Positions 45,788 to 58,301 are shown, counted from the first letter of the stretch. The stretch: DNA of 64,000 nucleotides from Daldinia sp. FL1419 (GCA_025201765.1 MU623390.1:156356-220355), one strand, 5' to 3'. The notes: generated by a model not told the origin, from the letters alone. Translations and numbers: made by a program.

Positions 45788-45950
45788 GGAGACTTACTCT
45801 GGGAGATGGGTCTCACGTGCTTCTGCTTCTACCAGAAGAAGGGACTTTATGCAATGAGCCCTTGTGTAAGTCGAGCTAGTTACTCGTGGTACATCCTGCG
45901 ATACGACGACTAGCATGATTATAGCCTCATTGCACCTCAAACGATACTCA

Positions 45951-45977
45951 CGACGACGACGACGACGACGACGACGA
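45951..45977. repeat. (CGA)9 trinucleotide repeat
   Basis: Nine perfect CGA units in non-coding DNA, about 160 bp after the VPS37 stop. Confidence 0.95.
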
Positions 45978-46569
45978 TCACATACAGCCTACCCGGTGTT
46001 AAACCACATGTTTTCCACCGGATTGGGACAAATAATAATCTACTCTGGCCGTCATATGCGACTCAGAGAGAGGAGAATACAGTTTTGTTTCCCACCGCAG
46101 CTTAATCCTCAATTTACTCGTTCTACTCTGCGGCGTGCGCGTAGACGCACGTGCTACGAGAGACTATACTATCCGTGTCCTAGAGCCGAGCTGATACGAT
46201 GTCCCTTTCTTAAGCGCGGAATCGTGGACGAACCGTTTCGTTGGACTTTGAGGAGAACGGTCCGACTAGAGGCTTAAGGGGTCTGTGGAAAGAGGTGTGG
46301 ATGAGGCAATGCAGGGCAGGACGAAGCACGGCGGTTGGTAAGATCGTCGTGCGTTTGTATCCCTACAGAGTCCGTCGCAAGAAGTGGCTTAATTCGGTTC
46401 ACATTCGAAGACACTGCTAGACGCTTCGCGGGTTGTTAATCCTACTATATACTAGCTTGGCGACGGACCTTCTATAATAGGACAATGGCCGCCTACGAGT
46501 TCTAAAAAGGCGCAGCGGTCGGTGGATATTGTGATGTTATCAGCGTTTCAGAGCGAGCAAGCAATCCTA

Positions 46570-46623
46570 ATTCTCGATTCTCAATCCTCGATTCTCAATT
46601 CTCAATTCTCAATTTTCAATTCC
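46570..46623. repeat. Short tandem repeat, unit about ATTCTCA
   Basis: Six to seven imperfect 7-8 bp units (ATTCTCG/ATTCTCA/ATTTTCA). Confidence 0.85.
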
Positions 46624-48079
46624 CAGTCCCAATCACGAGAAAGCGAGTCGGAGACGGGACGGACAAGGCAGGGTAGCGTAGGGCGGGCGGACATCACATA
46701 CATGCCTACATGCCTACATACCTACATACGTGCGTACCTAACTAAGATAGTATGTACAGCAGGGCGGAGCTTGGACGAATCGCAGCTGGCATGGAGGCGC
46801 ATACGGGTTTGCGATCGATGGCGGAAAGAGGGGAGGGGGGGATCCCTTATTCGGACCGACGCACGTATACGGGTTACAGCATGTGACAACCACAAGCACA
46901 CGTGCAGACGACGGACTCCGACGTTGTCGTTTTAAGTGTCAGATACTCTACATAGCAAGTCATGGTTATTTACGGGTCGTGGATTATGGATTGGGGGTTT
47001 ATTGATTGCTAGGCGGTGGACCTGTGGACGTTGGTTTTGGGAAGGATGGATGGTATACATGTGATGGCCCGAGACCGATGGAACGGACGAGGTAATTATT
47101 TAACCTAGAGAGTAGGGGTATAGGTACTGGCCCAGAGTATCGGGGAATTCGTAGACCAGTCATCCCAGGTCGTACGTACGTACACAAGTACGCGAGTGCG
47201 CAAGTACGCATCGTATCATGTCCAAGGACTAGGTGTCCGACTAGAGAGCTAGCTGCTAGTAGTCGATGTGTTGGTGCAGCGTGAATCCGCCGTCCGTCCC
47301 GGGACGTAAGGGGGCGTTAACGTTGCGCGGTAGGCAGTAGGCAGCAAAGCCAAGTTGTACAAGATGCTTGGTATGTATAACGTATGCCATGCCGGACGGC
47401 GTTTTGGACTAACCTCGAATCTTTCCTTTTCAGCTATTTTCAACCTTGACTTATTAGTTCTGTGTTATGCTTGTTATACTAGGCAGTTATACTATATCCA
47501 TCTACGACGACGTCGTGCCGCGTCCTGTCTTATCGAGGTTTGCTCTATACTACCCGCTGCTTTAGGACACTTACTCGGTCTCGACCTTTTTCTCTCTCTT
47601 TTTGTTTTTCCCTTTCTCTGCCTTTTTCCTATCTCCATCTCAATTCTCCACTCCAGACCGAATTAACCCCCCCCTCCCAAAGCTCATCCGGTAACCGAAT
47701 ACACATCGTTACGGACTATTCCGACTCCCAAGTCCAAGCCTAAGCTCTACGCTATTTTTTTATCTTCCGCGCAGCATCCCTAATCCATACCATACCATAC
47801 TATACCCTATCTCCATATCCGCCATGACACGCATCCGCGCGGATGCCGAGTGGCTGGGTAAGGTTCCGGCAGTCTGGCGGTGACAGGGCACGTGGGCCCC
47901 TCCCATCCCTATTCCTTACCTTTTCCCTATCCTCTCCTATCCCATCCCTTCCCTTCCCGTTTCCGGTACTCCCGACTCTTTGGTTCTGGCTCCTTGTGCA
48001 CTCACTCCCCTACCCCTGCCTTGCCCGTTTTGTACTCCTGTTCCCACCCAGGCACGGACAACCAGGCACCTTCTCCTGC

Positions 48080-48110
48080 ATGGAACATGGAACGCGGAAC
48101 ATGGAACATG
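48080..48110. repeat. GGAACATG tandem repeat
   Basis: Three imperfect copies of TGGAACATGG-like units ending in a TATG run. Confidence 0.8.
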
Positions 48111-48501
48111 TATGTATGTACGCCCCCCCGATAGAAGGGCCAATATGTATGGATTTTATTTTCCTAGGGCGGGTTCCGTTCTTTTTAGACTATTGGGTCC
48201 TGTTCCTATTCCTACTCCTGACTATTGCCATTATCCCCTTTTACTCGTCCACGCCACCTTTAGTATACTTTACTTGATTTCATATCATTACTCTCGATTC
48301 GACCCTATACACCAGACTAGGTTCTCTCTCCCCCCCCCCCTTTCTCGTCTACGCCGTCCCTGTCTGCTGTCTCAAGTGAGCTCCCACATCTATCATAAAT
48401 GAATTCTCTCTAGTATTAAGTCCAACACATACATCCCCACAATGACCTATCTTCATCTCGCTGAGATATCGCGTAGATATCGGATCCTTCCTTCGCCTAT
48501 C

Positions 48502-49735
48502 TCATTTGAGAAGGCTGAATGGGCTTTTGGCTCCCATGTCGGGACTGCGCGGGCTCATTGGCAGCGCGAATAGCTCATCCTCCGTCTCTTTGGTCTGGGT
48601 TGTAGGCGGGACAGCAACTGCTTGCCCGCCCCCACCTAGAACGGCGTCGAGGGACGCTACATTTCCCGTGTCCGCGCCTGTTCTCAACGCTATCGCCTCT
48701 TTCTTAACTGGCGGAGGCGGGTTGCGCTTTGGGATATACGGGTTGTGTTGGTGAGAGTAGTGAGCAGCACCTGGAGAGAAGGGTAAGTCTTTCTGACACG
48801 TGAATAACAATACGTCTATGGATTAGGTAGGTGGAAATCTCGGAACCCCTGGAACCAGTGGCGAGAGGATTGTGGGATAGAAGAAAGGAGGCGGGTGGAG
48901 AAGACAGGGGAAAAAAAAGAGGATGCCCACCTGAGTGATTGGCCAAGTCTGACGGCGAAGTCGCCAATTTCAGCCCTTTCAGCTTCTCGCCTAACCGGCC
49001 ACCTATCGGGGAACGCGGGCTTTGTGGAGGTACCTGAGATGCGGAGTCGTTATCCGCAGCGTCGAGCATGGCATCAGGAAGGCGTAGATCATCCAGTCCG
49101 AAATGGTCAATGATCCAGAGGCGCTCTTGGATAGCCATTTCAAGGCCCACGCTCTCGCTGTTGTCTCGAAGCTCCTCGCGGATCTCATCGTGCAGCTGTC
49201 CAGCTCGCAGTCGCGCCCATATCGTGTGTAAAACACCCCGGCGACCTGCATCACGGGACCCAATCCCGAGTCCCGGCGCGAATATTGCCGGCATCGCCTT
49301 GGCTGTTAGTGCTCGGCCCGAGCTAGCGTGAGAGATGGTAACTGCGGGAGGTACTACTGCATCCGAAGGTAGTAGAAAGTAAACACGTTGCCGTCGCTGT
49401 CCTTCCTTTTCGATACTCTCTTCGTCATCTTCTACTTTCTCGGCGACCGGAAACGTCGTCGTCTTAGTTTCCCACGTGACTACCCAACCGTCCTCCCCGG
49501 ATGGTGTCGGATCCCATTCCACCATCAGGATTTTGGACCCGTCGTTTCCGCGGCCAGCCTCGAACTCAAATCGGGCGAAGGCGTTGGGGGAGGCGGGCGA
49601 TACCGGCGAGTCTACTACACATGGTTCCGAGGAGGCCTGGCCGGAGGCAAAGGATGACGGGGTAGCTGGATCGGATATCCGGAGAGGACCGATCCCGGAC
49701 AAGGTCGGCTGAGTCGGCGTAGGATCCATGGCCAT
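48502..49735 (-). CDS. Conserved-looking fungal protein of unknown function (357 aa)
   Basis: Two exons on the minus strand, 49735-48931 and 48770-48502, joined in phase 1 across a 160-nt intron (GTGGGC...TCCAG). The join gives DLANHSGAAHYSHQHNPYIP and then KRNPPPPVKK, which restores a sensible frame and the stop at 48502. Residues 1-60 are Ser/Pro-rich. Residues about 60-235 look folded: FARFEFEAGRGNDGSKILMV, WVVTWETKTTTFPV, RVYFLLPSDAVVPPAVTI, LHTIWARLRAGQLHDEIREE, MAIQERLWIIDHFGLDDLRL. The C-terminal third is disordered and Pro-rich. I do not recognise a named family; the pattern resembles a conserved ascomycete hypothetical. The start could be 49735 or 49729 (MAMD). Confidence 0.8.
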
Positions 49736-50196
49736 TTGTATGATTATATGTGCGCGAGCCCGGTAGCCCGCTTAATGTGAGAACGAATGTGAGGTTACCT
49801 CCCGAGGCGTGTAAGTAAGGTAGAGGACCGCCGCTAGAAGCGCATCGAAAGCCAATGGGGATGGCTGAATAGACAGTCTCGAGAAAGGGGGGGAAGGAAA
49901 GGAGCGCGCGTCTGGCGCAAGAGGATGGACGACGGGCCAATGTTCCCTGAACACGCGCCGTACACACGCACAAGAACTTACTCGCGTAGCCGCGCTGCGG
50001 GGGAATAATCTGTCAAGTTGTCTCGGGAATATTGTCTAGCAGCGGATGAATCTACTGGGTAATATCAAACGGTAGCGACAGGGCCAGTAAGGTAATGTAG
50101 GCCCCCTTCTCGGCTACTGCCCGCTACTCCTCATGCAACGTAGACATCGGCAGTTGAAAAGGCGACGACAGAGAAGAGGGAGGACAGATCAGTTTT

Positions 50197-50228
50197 CAAG
50201 TCGCAAGTCGCAAGTCGCAAATCGCAAG
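50197..50228. repeat. Tandem repeat, unit GTCGCAA
   Basis: Four 7-bp units, the last slightly changed, in non-coding DNA. Confidence 0.85.
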
Positions 50229-51236
50229 CGAAGACGAAGCGAAAGCTGTGCTTATTATGCCTTAAGGCTTCGACACAGCGTGGGGCTAACAATAAGGGTA
50301 GGGTATGGGGGTAAAAGGGTGGTTGAAAGACGAAAAAGGGCCACCTAGGTGTGCAAAATTAGAGCCTTGGACAAGTAACAAAATGGTAAAAGTTCCCCCC
50401 TTGGCTCTCCTGAACACGACTACTAGGGCTACCAAACGTAGGCAAACTTTGTATGTACCTTAGCCTCACTCGTGTAGTTTGAAATGAGGCTACTATACGT
50501 ATGCGGGCGGGTAGGAACCTAGAATGTGAGGAATAGTAGGCGGGGAGAGGAACGAGATAGAAAGAGAGAGATCGAATGGTCCTTTTTCCCCCAAGTGACG
50601 ACTCTCGTGGCAGAAAAGGGAATGCTCGACGTCTTGGCGGAGATGATGTACGGTACGAGAAAGGGACTCGTAGGGTGAGCGAGGCTCGTTATGTCGAACG
50701 CTGTCTTTGGCAGTCATTTTGGTCAATCTTGGAATGGCATCCATGTCACTTACAAGTACCTATAGTAAGGGGACCGGGAACGCCATACCACGGAGTGAAA
50801 GCGATCCAGTGAATAGAAAGTCGTGCCAATCCACGCATACATGTGGCTTTCTAAAAATAGATGTCACCCACGCAGTCAACCCGTTGGTTCGGGGCTAGTC
50901 GGTCGTTGATCTCGGTTGCGTACTAAGGAGAAATCGGAAATTGGGGAATAGCTTTTTAGGTGAGACTCGCCAGTGTGTCTGTGTGTCTGTGTGTCTTTAA
51001 TGTCCTAATGAGGGCTAATGAGCAACGCTGACGAGCATGGGGGGGGGGGATGGGCCGCTGTTTACTCTGTAAGCGTGTGCCCATAACCATTCCTTTCGAC
51101 AAACCAACTTCCTGATCTGTTCATCACGTCGAGCTGGGATCCAGAATCCATCCTTGGAATCCCAGTAGCCTGGCTCATCGTGCTTCTCGTGCTTCTCGTA
51201 CTTCTCGTAGAAAAAAATAAATAAAAATAAAAATAA

Positions 51237-51267
51237 CCCCCCCCCCTCTCTCTCTCTCTCTCTCTAA
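51237..51267. repeat. C10 run followed by (TC)n
   Basis: Ten C then about ten TC units. Confidence 0.9.
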
Positions 51268-51638
51268 AGAGAAGCCTCATCTAGAATCATTCTAGATGCT
51301 CATACGCGCACACGCGTCCCTGTGCTCGGGAATGTAGGGTTTCGGGCTAGATCAACTCCGAATCGGCAAGTCGGTCGAGCTTCTTGATAGGGCTGATTTC
51401 CAACCCCCTTTTCCTTCTTACATGGCTTTGCTTATTGGTGGTCTTTTCTACACAAATGTGATTCACTGAGATTTATGCGGTTGGGGGATACAGTTGCTTT
51501 AAGGGACAGAGACGGGCCGCCATTAGTGGCAGGAAGAGATACAAGAGCAATTTGTCGCCGACGATTAGAATGAGAAAGCGAAGCTAGAAACGACTGCCGC
51601 TTTACACCATACCCTCAGGGAATGATACGAGCTGTAGG

Positions 51639-51863
51639 CTAGCCCGCGTCATGGGTACTATCTTCTGTCGTGTGCCCATTATTTCTCATAAGTATTGGCT
51701 CGCTTGGTTTCATCTTAAATATCAAAGTAAAATCAGGCATAAGCTCGTCGCTAGAGTGTTCGTCGCCGTGCCTCAGCTGGCGAAACAAGTAAATGAAACG
51801 CATGATAGAACATGTCCACATGAGCAGCAATGCCACACCGAAATAAACCAAATCTTGTCCCAA
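51639..51863 (-). pseudogene. Possible exon or remnant of a membrane protein
   Basis: The frame encodes GQDLVYFGVALLLMWTCSIM then RFIYLFRQLRHGDE, i.e. one good membrane helix followed by a basic stop-transfer and a charged tail ending at a TAG. There is no ATG; the frame opens from a TTG. No upstream exon could be assigned. It could be the last exon of a decayed or missed membrane-protein gene, or chance. Confidence 0.25.
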
Positions 51864-52193
51864 TAGTAGCAGACGAGGAGTTACCTTCTAAAGGACAAGC
51901 CTAGATTGAGGGTATTGCGATAGAGAATAGAGCCGCTTCGTTGCACGGGTTGATCTTCCGAGACCGAGCCTAGGAGAAGTCTTCTATGAGAAGTAACTAG
52001 ACAAAAGACTACGGGGGGTATTGTATGACAACTAGTTAGAATAACTTAAGGCTAACTAACAGTTTACTGGGCAGATAGTTTACCAACGACCGTCTTGTTT
52101 CACCAACCTCGTGTTTTGCGCCTACATCTTGGAGTTTAGTGTTGATCGTCAGGGTATAGCAGATATAGCTAAGATATTAAAGCGTGCTGGATG

Positions 52194-52225
52194 CTTGGAG
52201 TCTTGGAGTCTTGGAGCCTTGGAGC
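52194..52225. repeat. Tandem repeat, unit CTTGGAGT
   Basis: Four 8-bp units, two CTTGGAGT and two CTTGGAGC. Confidence 0.9.
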
Positions 52226-53730
52226 ATCGGAAGTGGCCCCAATGACGTTTCCCCAGGCCATATTCGTAGTATTCGGTAGCTCGCTACGTGCGATCGCCCT
52301 AGATTTAACCCAAGACGTATGCCTCCCGGGCTATGACATCTCATTGGAAACACCTACTGGAATGAGACCCATTTTGACTAGTCAAGCCATTGCAGTAGAG
52401 GCATCATCGTGAGGAAGGTCGAGACGGCGAGAAATTGTCAAGTATTGGTCATTTTGAAGAAGACCTCAACAAGTAAGTGTCAATGTGATAAATACGATGC
52501 GAGCGCCATACAATTGACGAGTAGACTATCAACTTGCGCCACAGAATGAGTAGGTCCGGTCTGAATCATGGGTAGTAGCAGTGTTTCATTCTTTCGATTT
52601 CAATATTCGCTTTCACGAAGACCACGTTGCACCCGCGCAGGACGGTGGCGCTATAAGACCCCTACAACTGGCGCGACTCTCATTTCTGCTGCGGGCAGCC
52701 AGGTGAATTCTGACCGCGTCTACTTGGGTCCAGGAAATTATCCACAACGACGTCGCACTCGTAAGTACGTGCATGAGTCAGGCTGGCTCGAATACGCCGA
52801 CATGAACAGTCTCTCGTGCGATATTACTACGGTGGCCATGTAGACACATGGTCTTCTCTGGCCTTAAGTTTCAAAGAGAGCAGGCTGAGAGGCCGTGTAT
52901 GGTAGACGTGTAAAGAAAGGTGTATTCCGTCTTGAATAGAGTTGAGACTGAAGATGAAAAAAAAGGACCGCTAGCCAGTGAGGGTGAAATTACGTCGAGC
53001 ACTGAGAGGGTTAGAAAAGGCCGTAGTAAGGCCGCCCGGTCCACATGGGCGGGCAGTCCCTTTTCCTTTCCAACAAGCACGACGGACCCGGCGGCTCTAT
53101 CGCGGGGAATTCCCAAGCCCTTGTTTCTAACGGGTCACGGTCATATCTTGTAGGAAGGTGTCCTTCCTAACAGCCTTAGTAGTATAATACATAGTAGGTA
53201 ATGATACGATACGATCAACGCCCTTGGCGCATCGTGTTACCTTTGAATCAGAAATATCAAATGTCACCGCTCACCCATCCTTCCCATCTTCACATTCAAC
53301 TTGTAGATCTGTGAACGAAGCCTGAGAGGTGAAGAGACAATGTACCTAACCTAACTCCCGGATAAAATACTTCCATGCTGACAGGCACCACATTTGGGAA
53401 CGCTGTGGGAATTAATTATGCCGAGACGCATGTAATAATGGAATATGTAGGCTTCTGTAGGCTTTCGTATGCATAGCCATTGTATCATGATGCAGGGCCC
53501 CTTTGGTTCTCGATTTTCATCAATGAAACTTGACGGCTTAGAATGGTCATGTGCAATGTCTCGCAGAAGCAGAGATTGAAAAAGGGGTCTCGATCCCATT
53601 GGGAAAAAAGGGTGGTGTCTCTGTCTAGGTGGCAGGTTACACTGCGAGACCGAAATGAGAAAAGCAACCCCAGAAGTGCCGAAATCGAATGCAGATCTTT
53701 CCCAAATGGTAATTGCATCACTCGTGCTGG

Positions 53731-53761
53731 TGAATCGTGAATCGTGAATCGTAAATCGTGA
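53731..53761. repeat. Tandem repeat, unit TGAATCG
   Basis: Four 7-bp units, the last TAAATCG. Confidence 0.9.
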
Positions 53762-55230
53762 TGAAAGGCCTCACTCTCCCTAGTAAATTGGCTCAACACG
53801 GGCCACTAAGCATCACGTTCGAAGCCACCGGCTGCGCGAGATCGAGTATAATCTTCTGTTGTTTGCTCCCCGAGGCTTTGCGTTTGACTCTCGGTCTATA
53901 AGCAGGGGATATTAGGTTTAGATATTTGGGTCGGATCCCGCATATGCCAAGTGTTGTCACGACCGTGCTCACGATGAATGAGGGAGGCCAAAGTATCGTA
54001 ACCGAGTTTACAAGCATCTTCGACGACATCGAGCAGATAAAGTCGGTGCTACTCTCGGCACTGACCACGACAAGTATTATAATTTCATGAAACTATGAAC
54101 GGAAGCCCACGAGGCTCCGCGAGGTACAATCGTGGAGCAATCGTGGAGCTGCAAGCTATAACCGAGCTGGAAATAGGCTAAATGGGAAAAGCTTGGTTGC
54201 GATGCTGTCCCAGCTTCCTGCCAACCCCATAAACCCCATAAACAGATCCGGCCAGAAACGCAATGGAGGGGCCCTAACGTGGGACTATATGTCGACGGTG
54301 ATATGTCTAACGAAAGACGATAGATAACACGTAGATAAAGCTAGCAAGGGAAAAGAGAGCTAGGTGAGATATCACCAAAGCTGGATTTCGATAAAAAGGC
54401 CGAAGGGGGGGAAGCTAGCTAGGATTTAGTAGAAAAGTAATTATTTGCGGACGGCCGATATATCTACGATATGTTCACGGCCCGATAGGTAGTGACTCCG
54501 AGAGAGACCGGTTACTGGTAAGTCCAGGAGGTCTAAGAAAGGTCCAGGCTCACCATATCGAATGCGGTGCGAGTCGGGTGCTGAGGAGAGATGGGAGATG
54601 ATAGATGATACAATATCAATACCAATACCAATACCGTACGAGGGAGGATATCGGTCATGGCCGTACGATGGAACACTCACGGAATCTGTCTGACTTCTAT
54701 TTAGGACTAGGATACGGTAATAACCTTTTCCGGGTTCAGGTACGGTTGAATCGGTATTGGATAGTATTAGCAATAAAATAAGCTGATGCCGGGGCTTTAA
54801 AATGTTTTAACTAATAATAATAACTACCTCAAAGATTGCTTGAGGTATTCCGTTTTGATTAAGATAGGCCCTAAGCTGAGAATGAATGGCTCTGATGAAG
54901 CTATCGTAGTGTTTTGCATCTATGTATAAGATTACATTACCCTAGGTAGCGTGCAAAAAACCAAAAAACCAAAAAAAAAACCCCCGGCGAGCGATCCGAA
55001 CAATTGCGTAGTGATAAGAACATCAGGGTGAAGTGCGGATCGTGGGAATTTGGTTTTAGAGTGTCGAAGAAAAGAGGAGGGGAAAATTTTAAGTGGTATC
55101 TCGGTGCAAAAAAAGAAGAATCAGGGACTAATACCCGCATAGGGTAAGGTAATGAATGGTAATAGGTACTTAGGTAGCGTTTATAGTGTTAATAGTGCAT
55201 GTAGCTTTAATAAGTCAGGCTCGATGTATC

Positions 55231-55265
55231 TTTTTTTTTTTTTTTTTTTTTTTGGTTTTTTTTTT
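55231..55265. repeat. Oligo-T tract (T23-GG-T10)
   Basis: Long thymidine run interrupted once by GG. Confidence 0.95.
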
Positions 55266-56738
55266 GCAACGATTTAAACGATAAGGCGCATAGCGACATA
55301 TCACTCGCTGGCGATAGGTCGGCAGCACCTTCCAGCACTCCACTATTTGGCCGGCCAAATCGCCGTAAGCAGCAAGAAGACACTCCTCGGGCACCCTATT
55401 TTATAGCTCATACCACCATAACACCGAATGGACTTGACGGGTTTTAGTGGATTTTCCCTTCCCCCAGTGCCACCCACGCCCCCCAGGCTAGCACACCCCC
55501 ATGGGCTTTCCTGGCTTGTCCTGCTTGTCCTGCTTGTTCGTTCAAGTACCAGTCGCCCATTTCTCCACACCCACCTTACATGTACCCAGTCTACTTACAT
55601 GTACCAGGGCCAGTAGGTCTTATACCCAAGTTCTTGCATGTTCCTCTTACACTTTATGTGGTAGAGGATGTACATTCTCTAATGAACCCCCTTCGTCTGA
55701 ATTCTCCCGCTGTTTTTCCCTGAACCACTCTCCCAAAGAACCCAAGAAAAAGAACCCACACTCTTCCCGTGTACACATGGAACTCACACCCCCCCGGTCC
55801 ACTCGTCCACTCCCGTTCTTTTTCCAATCCCCCCAAGCTTCTAACTCGCGAACTAGTTCCCACTTGGGCTTTACCATCTTCAAGTTCTCGGCCTCATTTT
55901 TCCCACGTTCTCAAACCTAATCCACTTCCTTTGTTCCAGTGGTAGTGGTAAACTCTATGGGTCTCTTCTATTCCTAGTACACTGACCATACGGCTTCTTG
56001 CCCTATCTGGTCACTTCTGTCAACGTTGCCCTTCTCTCCGTTGCCTTGTCTCAGTTGTTTCTGCTCTTGTTCAACACCATTTCGAGACCATCTTTCCCGC
56101 TTCCCGAATCTTGGCCCAGGAACATTACGCCTTGTCTCTTGGCTTCCTAATACCTACTAACCAAACGTCAACTTTGCTTTCTCAATCGACGTCTTATTCA
56201 TTTAGTCGCGATATCATTTTTCCCGCCAACTCGAATCGCGTCCGTGACGATACCGGATTCTCAGGGTCCGCGACAGCTACCTTAATTTTCGGTCGCTACA
56301 TCGGGCTTGACGAGACTCGACATTCCAATTCTACCCCCTACGGCCGAGACTTAACCAACCAGAGTCCGGCTTGAGCGAGAGGAGGCGCAGAGCGCTTTGG
56401 CTGTCGTATCGTGTATACATCTGACGTCGCTCGCTTCATCTCATTGCCTGTAGTTTAGCCTGTCCTTAATTCAGTCTTCTTCCTCGACTCGATCCGCGAA
56501 CCGCCGTCCGTCACCCTGAATCTGTGAGCGGATTATCCTACCTATCCTCTAATTCCTTCGATATATCCAATGTTCCAACATGTTTGATTTGCGTTCGGCT
56601 ACCTTCAATACTATCGAGTCCGTCGCCGTCGCCTTCGCCTTTCCTGTATGATAAAGGACAGGCGTGCATTTTAAGCACTCACCATCTGTCCGTTTCGATC
56701 CAGGCGCGCCGGCTCGATTGTCTATAAACCCTTCTAAG

Positions 56739-58301
56739 ATGGACCCTTTACACCTCACCGAATTCGCTTCGCAGCGGTATTTCGATAAGCTCAAGCAAAG
56801 CGAGTCTAAAGATCAACCCCAAGATGCCGTTACTCACGCGCAGGATGGTTCTGTCGTGGCCGAACCTTCGACTTTCATACTACCCATCAGAAGACCAAAG
56901 ACGGTTGACCAGGCCTCGCACGATGGTCAAAGGACGGAAAAGCGCCGTGGGAATTTTATTGGCTTTAAGATTTTACCGTCGCGTAATTCTGTTGATCACG
57001 ACACCCGACGATTATCTACCGATTCTACGAAGAGGAAGAGCGCGCCTTTCGATCAGTTATTCCTGGCACTTCCCAATGAGTTGAAGATTCAGATCATTGC
57101 TTCTCTACCATTATCGGATGTACTTAGCCTTCGATTAGCCTCGCGGTCGTGGCACATGATGATTACGGTCAACGAATTCCCAATTGCCCGATATCACCTG
57201 GAACATCACGTCCCGGCTTATGCGAAAAGATTATACCCGGCGCCCGATCCGACCGCGATACGGCTTCATTATCTCTGTGGGATATGGCATCGACTGCACG
57301 TTGCTTCTAAGCTCTCTTATTTAATATGCGAGAGGGTGACAAAGGAGATATTCTTAAGAACTACCGAGGTTCAGCGCTTCGAATTTGAGCCGCAATATGA
57401 GAGGATGCGCCGCCGATTGATACCACTACTCTTTACAGTATTTCATTTTTTCGAAACCTACCGAACATTACATCTTGAATATATTAAGGAACATGGACAT
57501 GGTTTATCACTGGAACCCTATACCCTTAATCCTATAGAGGCAAAGATCATGAACATGTACGATGACCAGACATTATTGCGCGTTCACCAGGTGTTCCCCC
57601 TGGTGGTATCTTCCTTCTGTCGACGTCTTCGACCACCATCCTACGTAGGTCGACTAGAGCGTTCTCTCCGAGGTTACTTGAAGGACCGGCCTCCCGACGA
57701 AGTTTACGTGACTGCGATGTGCGTTGGTGGACTTCGACAAGTGGAGCGATTCTGGGAGATCAAGGGGTATAATTCGAGGAGAGGAGCCGTCGATTCGTGG
57801 TACAATTCTGTCTTGAGAGAACCGGTGGACACGGCGCCGAAAACGCGGCGAGGATTTAGGGGTCTTACCCGGAAAAAGTCGAGCGCGAGCGAATCCGATT
57901 TCACGAGACCTGGGGAACCGCATGTGAGCGGCCGTGGACGGCAAGGATCGGATGCGGGCCGACGGGGTAGTGACGCGTCGATGATTACGTGGGAAAATCT
58001 GGTCTTCAATACGAGTCTGGCCGAAGGCATGCCGATGGGTGAATTATCGCGCGAGCAACTCAAAATGCTACTCCCGGACTTACCGACACTACAACAAATA
58101 TGGCTCCCAACAGCCGAAGCCCTCATACTGGACCGAGGAATCGTGGAGCGACCCCAGGACATCAAGCGAAATGCGCAGGTTATGCTGGAGTTGATCCGCG
58201 AGGACGGCGCTGCCGAGGAAGACGAATGGTGGTACGGACGGGCGGCACCGGAATCGGTCCGACCACCTCTCGAAGCGATCGAAGAAGATCCCATCGAATA
58301 A
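56739..58301 (+). CDS. F-box domain protein
   Basis: Single coding exon, 520 aa, from ATG 56739 (MDPLHLTEFASQRYFDKLKQ). The frame is open further upstream but only from a GTG, so this is the first usable start. Residues 1-100 are hydrophilic. The F-box is at about 105-150: FDQLFLALPNELKIQIIASL then PLSDVLSLRLASRSWHMMIT, with the LP..L..I...L....L..L...S..W pattern that binds Skp1. The rest (about 155-380) is helical and Leu/Arg-rich (YLCGIWHRLHVASKLSYLIC, PLLFTVFHFFETYRTLHLEY), with no WD40 or LRR repeats seen. A basic, Ser-rich linker (about 370-420, RKKSSASESDF) could be phosphorylated. The end is acidic. It probably recruits an unknown substrate to an SCF ubiquitin ligase. Confidence 0.85.
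   Translation: MDPLHLTEFASQRYFDKLKQSESKDQPQDAVTHAQDGSVVAEPSTFILPIRRPKTVDQASHDGQRTEKRRGNFIGFKILPSRNSVDHDTRRLSTDSTKRKSAPFDQLFLALPNELKIQIIASLPLSDVLSLRLASRSWHMMITVNEFPIARYHLEHHVPAYAKRLYPAPDPTAIRLHYLCGIWHRLHVASKLSYLICERVTKEIFLRTTEVQRFEFEPQYERMRRRLIPLLFTVFHFFETYRTLHLEYIKEHGHGLSLEPYTLNPIEAKIMNMYDDQTLLRVHQVFPLVVSSFCRRLRPPSYVGRLERSLRGYLKDRPPDEVYVTAMCVGGLRQVERFWEIKGYNSRRGAVDSWYNSVLREPVDTAPKTRRGFRGLTRKKSSASESDFTRPGEPHVSGRGRQGSDAGRRGSDASMITWENLVFNTSLAEGMPMGELSREQLKMLLPDLPTLQQIWLPTAEALILDRGIVERPQDIKRNAQVMLELIREDGAAEEDEWWYGRAAPESVRPPLEAIEEDPIE

Larger units (their letters stand above)
45788..48501. other. 2.7 kb convergent intergenic region
   Basis: No gene supported. It contains (CGA)9, an ATTCTCA-type repeat block, and long plus-strand pyrimidine tracts (about 47575-47720, 47900-48010, 48310-48370) that look like a promoter or leader but are followed only by a 19-codon ORF at 47824. 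The right part is the 3' side of the minus-strand gene. Confidence 0.5.
49736..56738. other. 7.0 kb gene-poor block between divergent genes
   Basis: No confident gene. It contains several 7-8 bp tandem repeats, a C-run plus (CT)n, a long T-run, and small ORFs of uncertain status (notably 51639-51863 on the minus strand). From about 55430 the plus strand is pyrimidine-rich up to the F-box start, which suggests a long promoter/5' UTR for that gene, perhaps with an intron ending at the GATCCAG near 56697-56703. Confidence 0.5.

Noticed and set aside
47843..48277. 144-codon plus-strand ORF rich in Leu/Phe/Pro
   Set aside because: Produced by translating pyrimidine tracts; no domain, and the first M comes from a non-ATG codon.
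50197..53761. Short repeats considered as a CRISPR-like array
   Set aside because: Units are 7-8 bp, directly tandem, without spacers, in a eukaryotic genome.
53793..54068. 91-codon minus-strand ORF (MVSAESSTDFICSMSSKMLV)
   Set aside because: Protein-like in places, but no family, splice partner or neighbouring coding signal could be found.
57704..58294. 196-codon minus-strand ORF
   Set aside because: Antisense shadow of the F-box gene.
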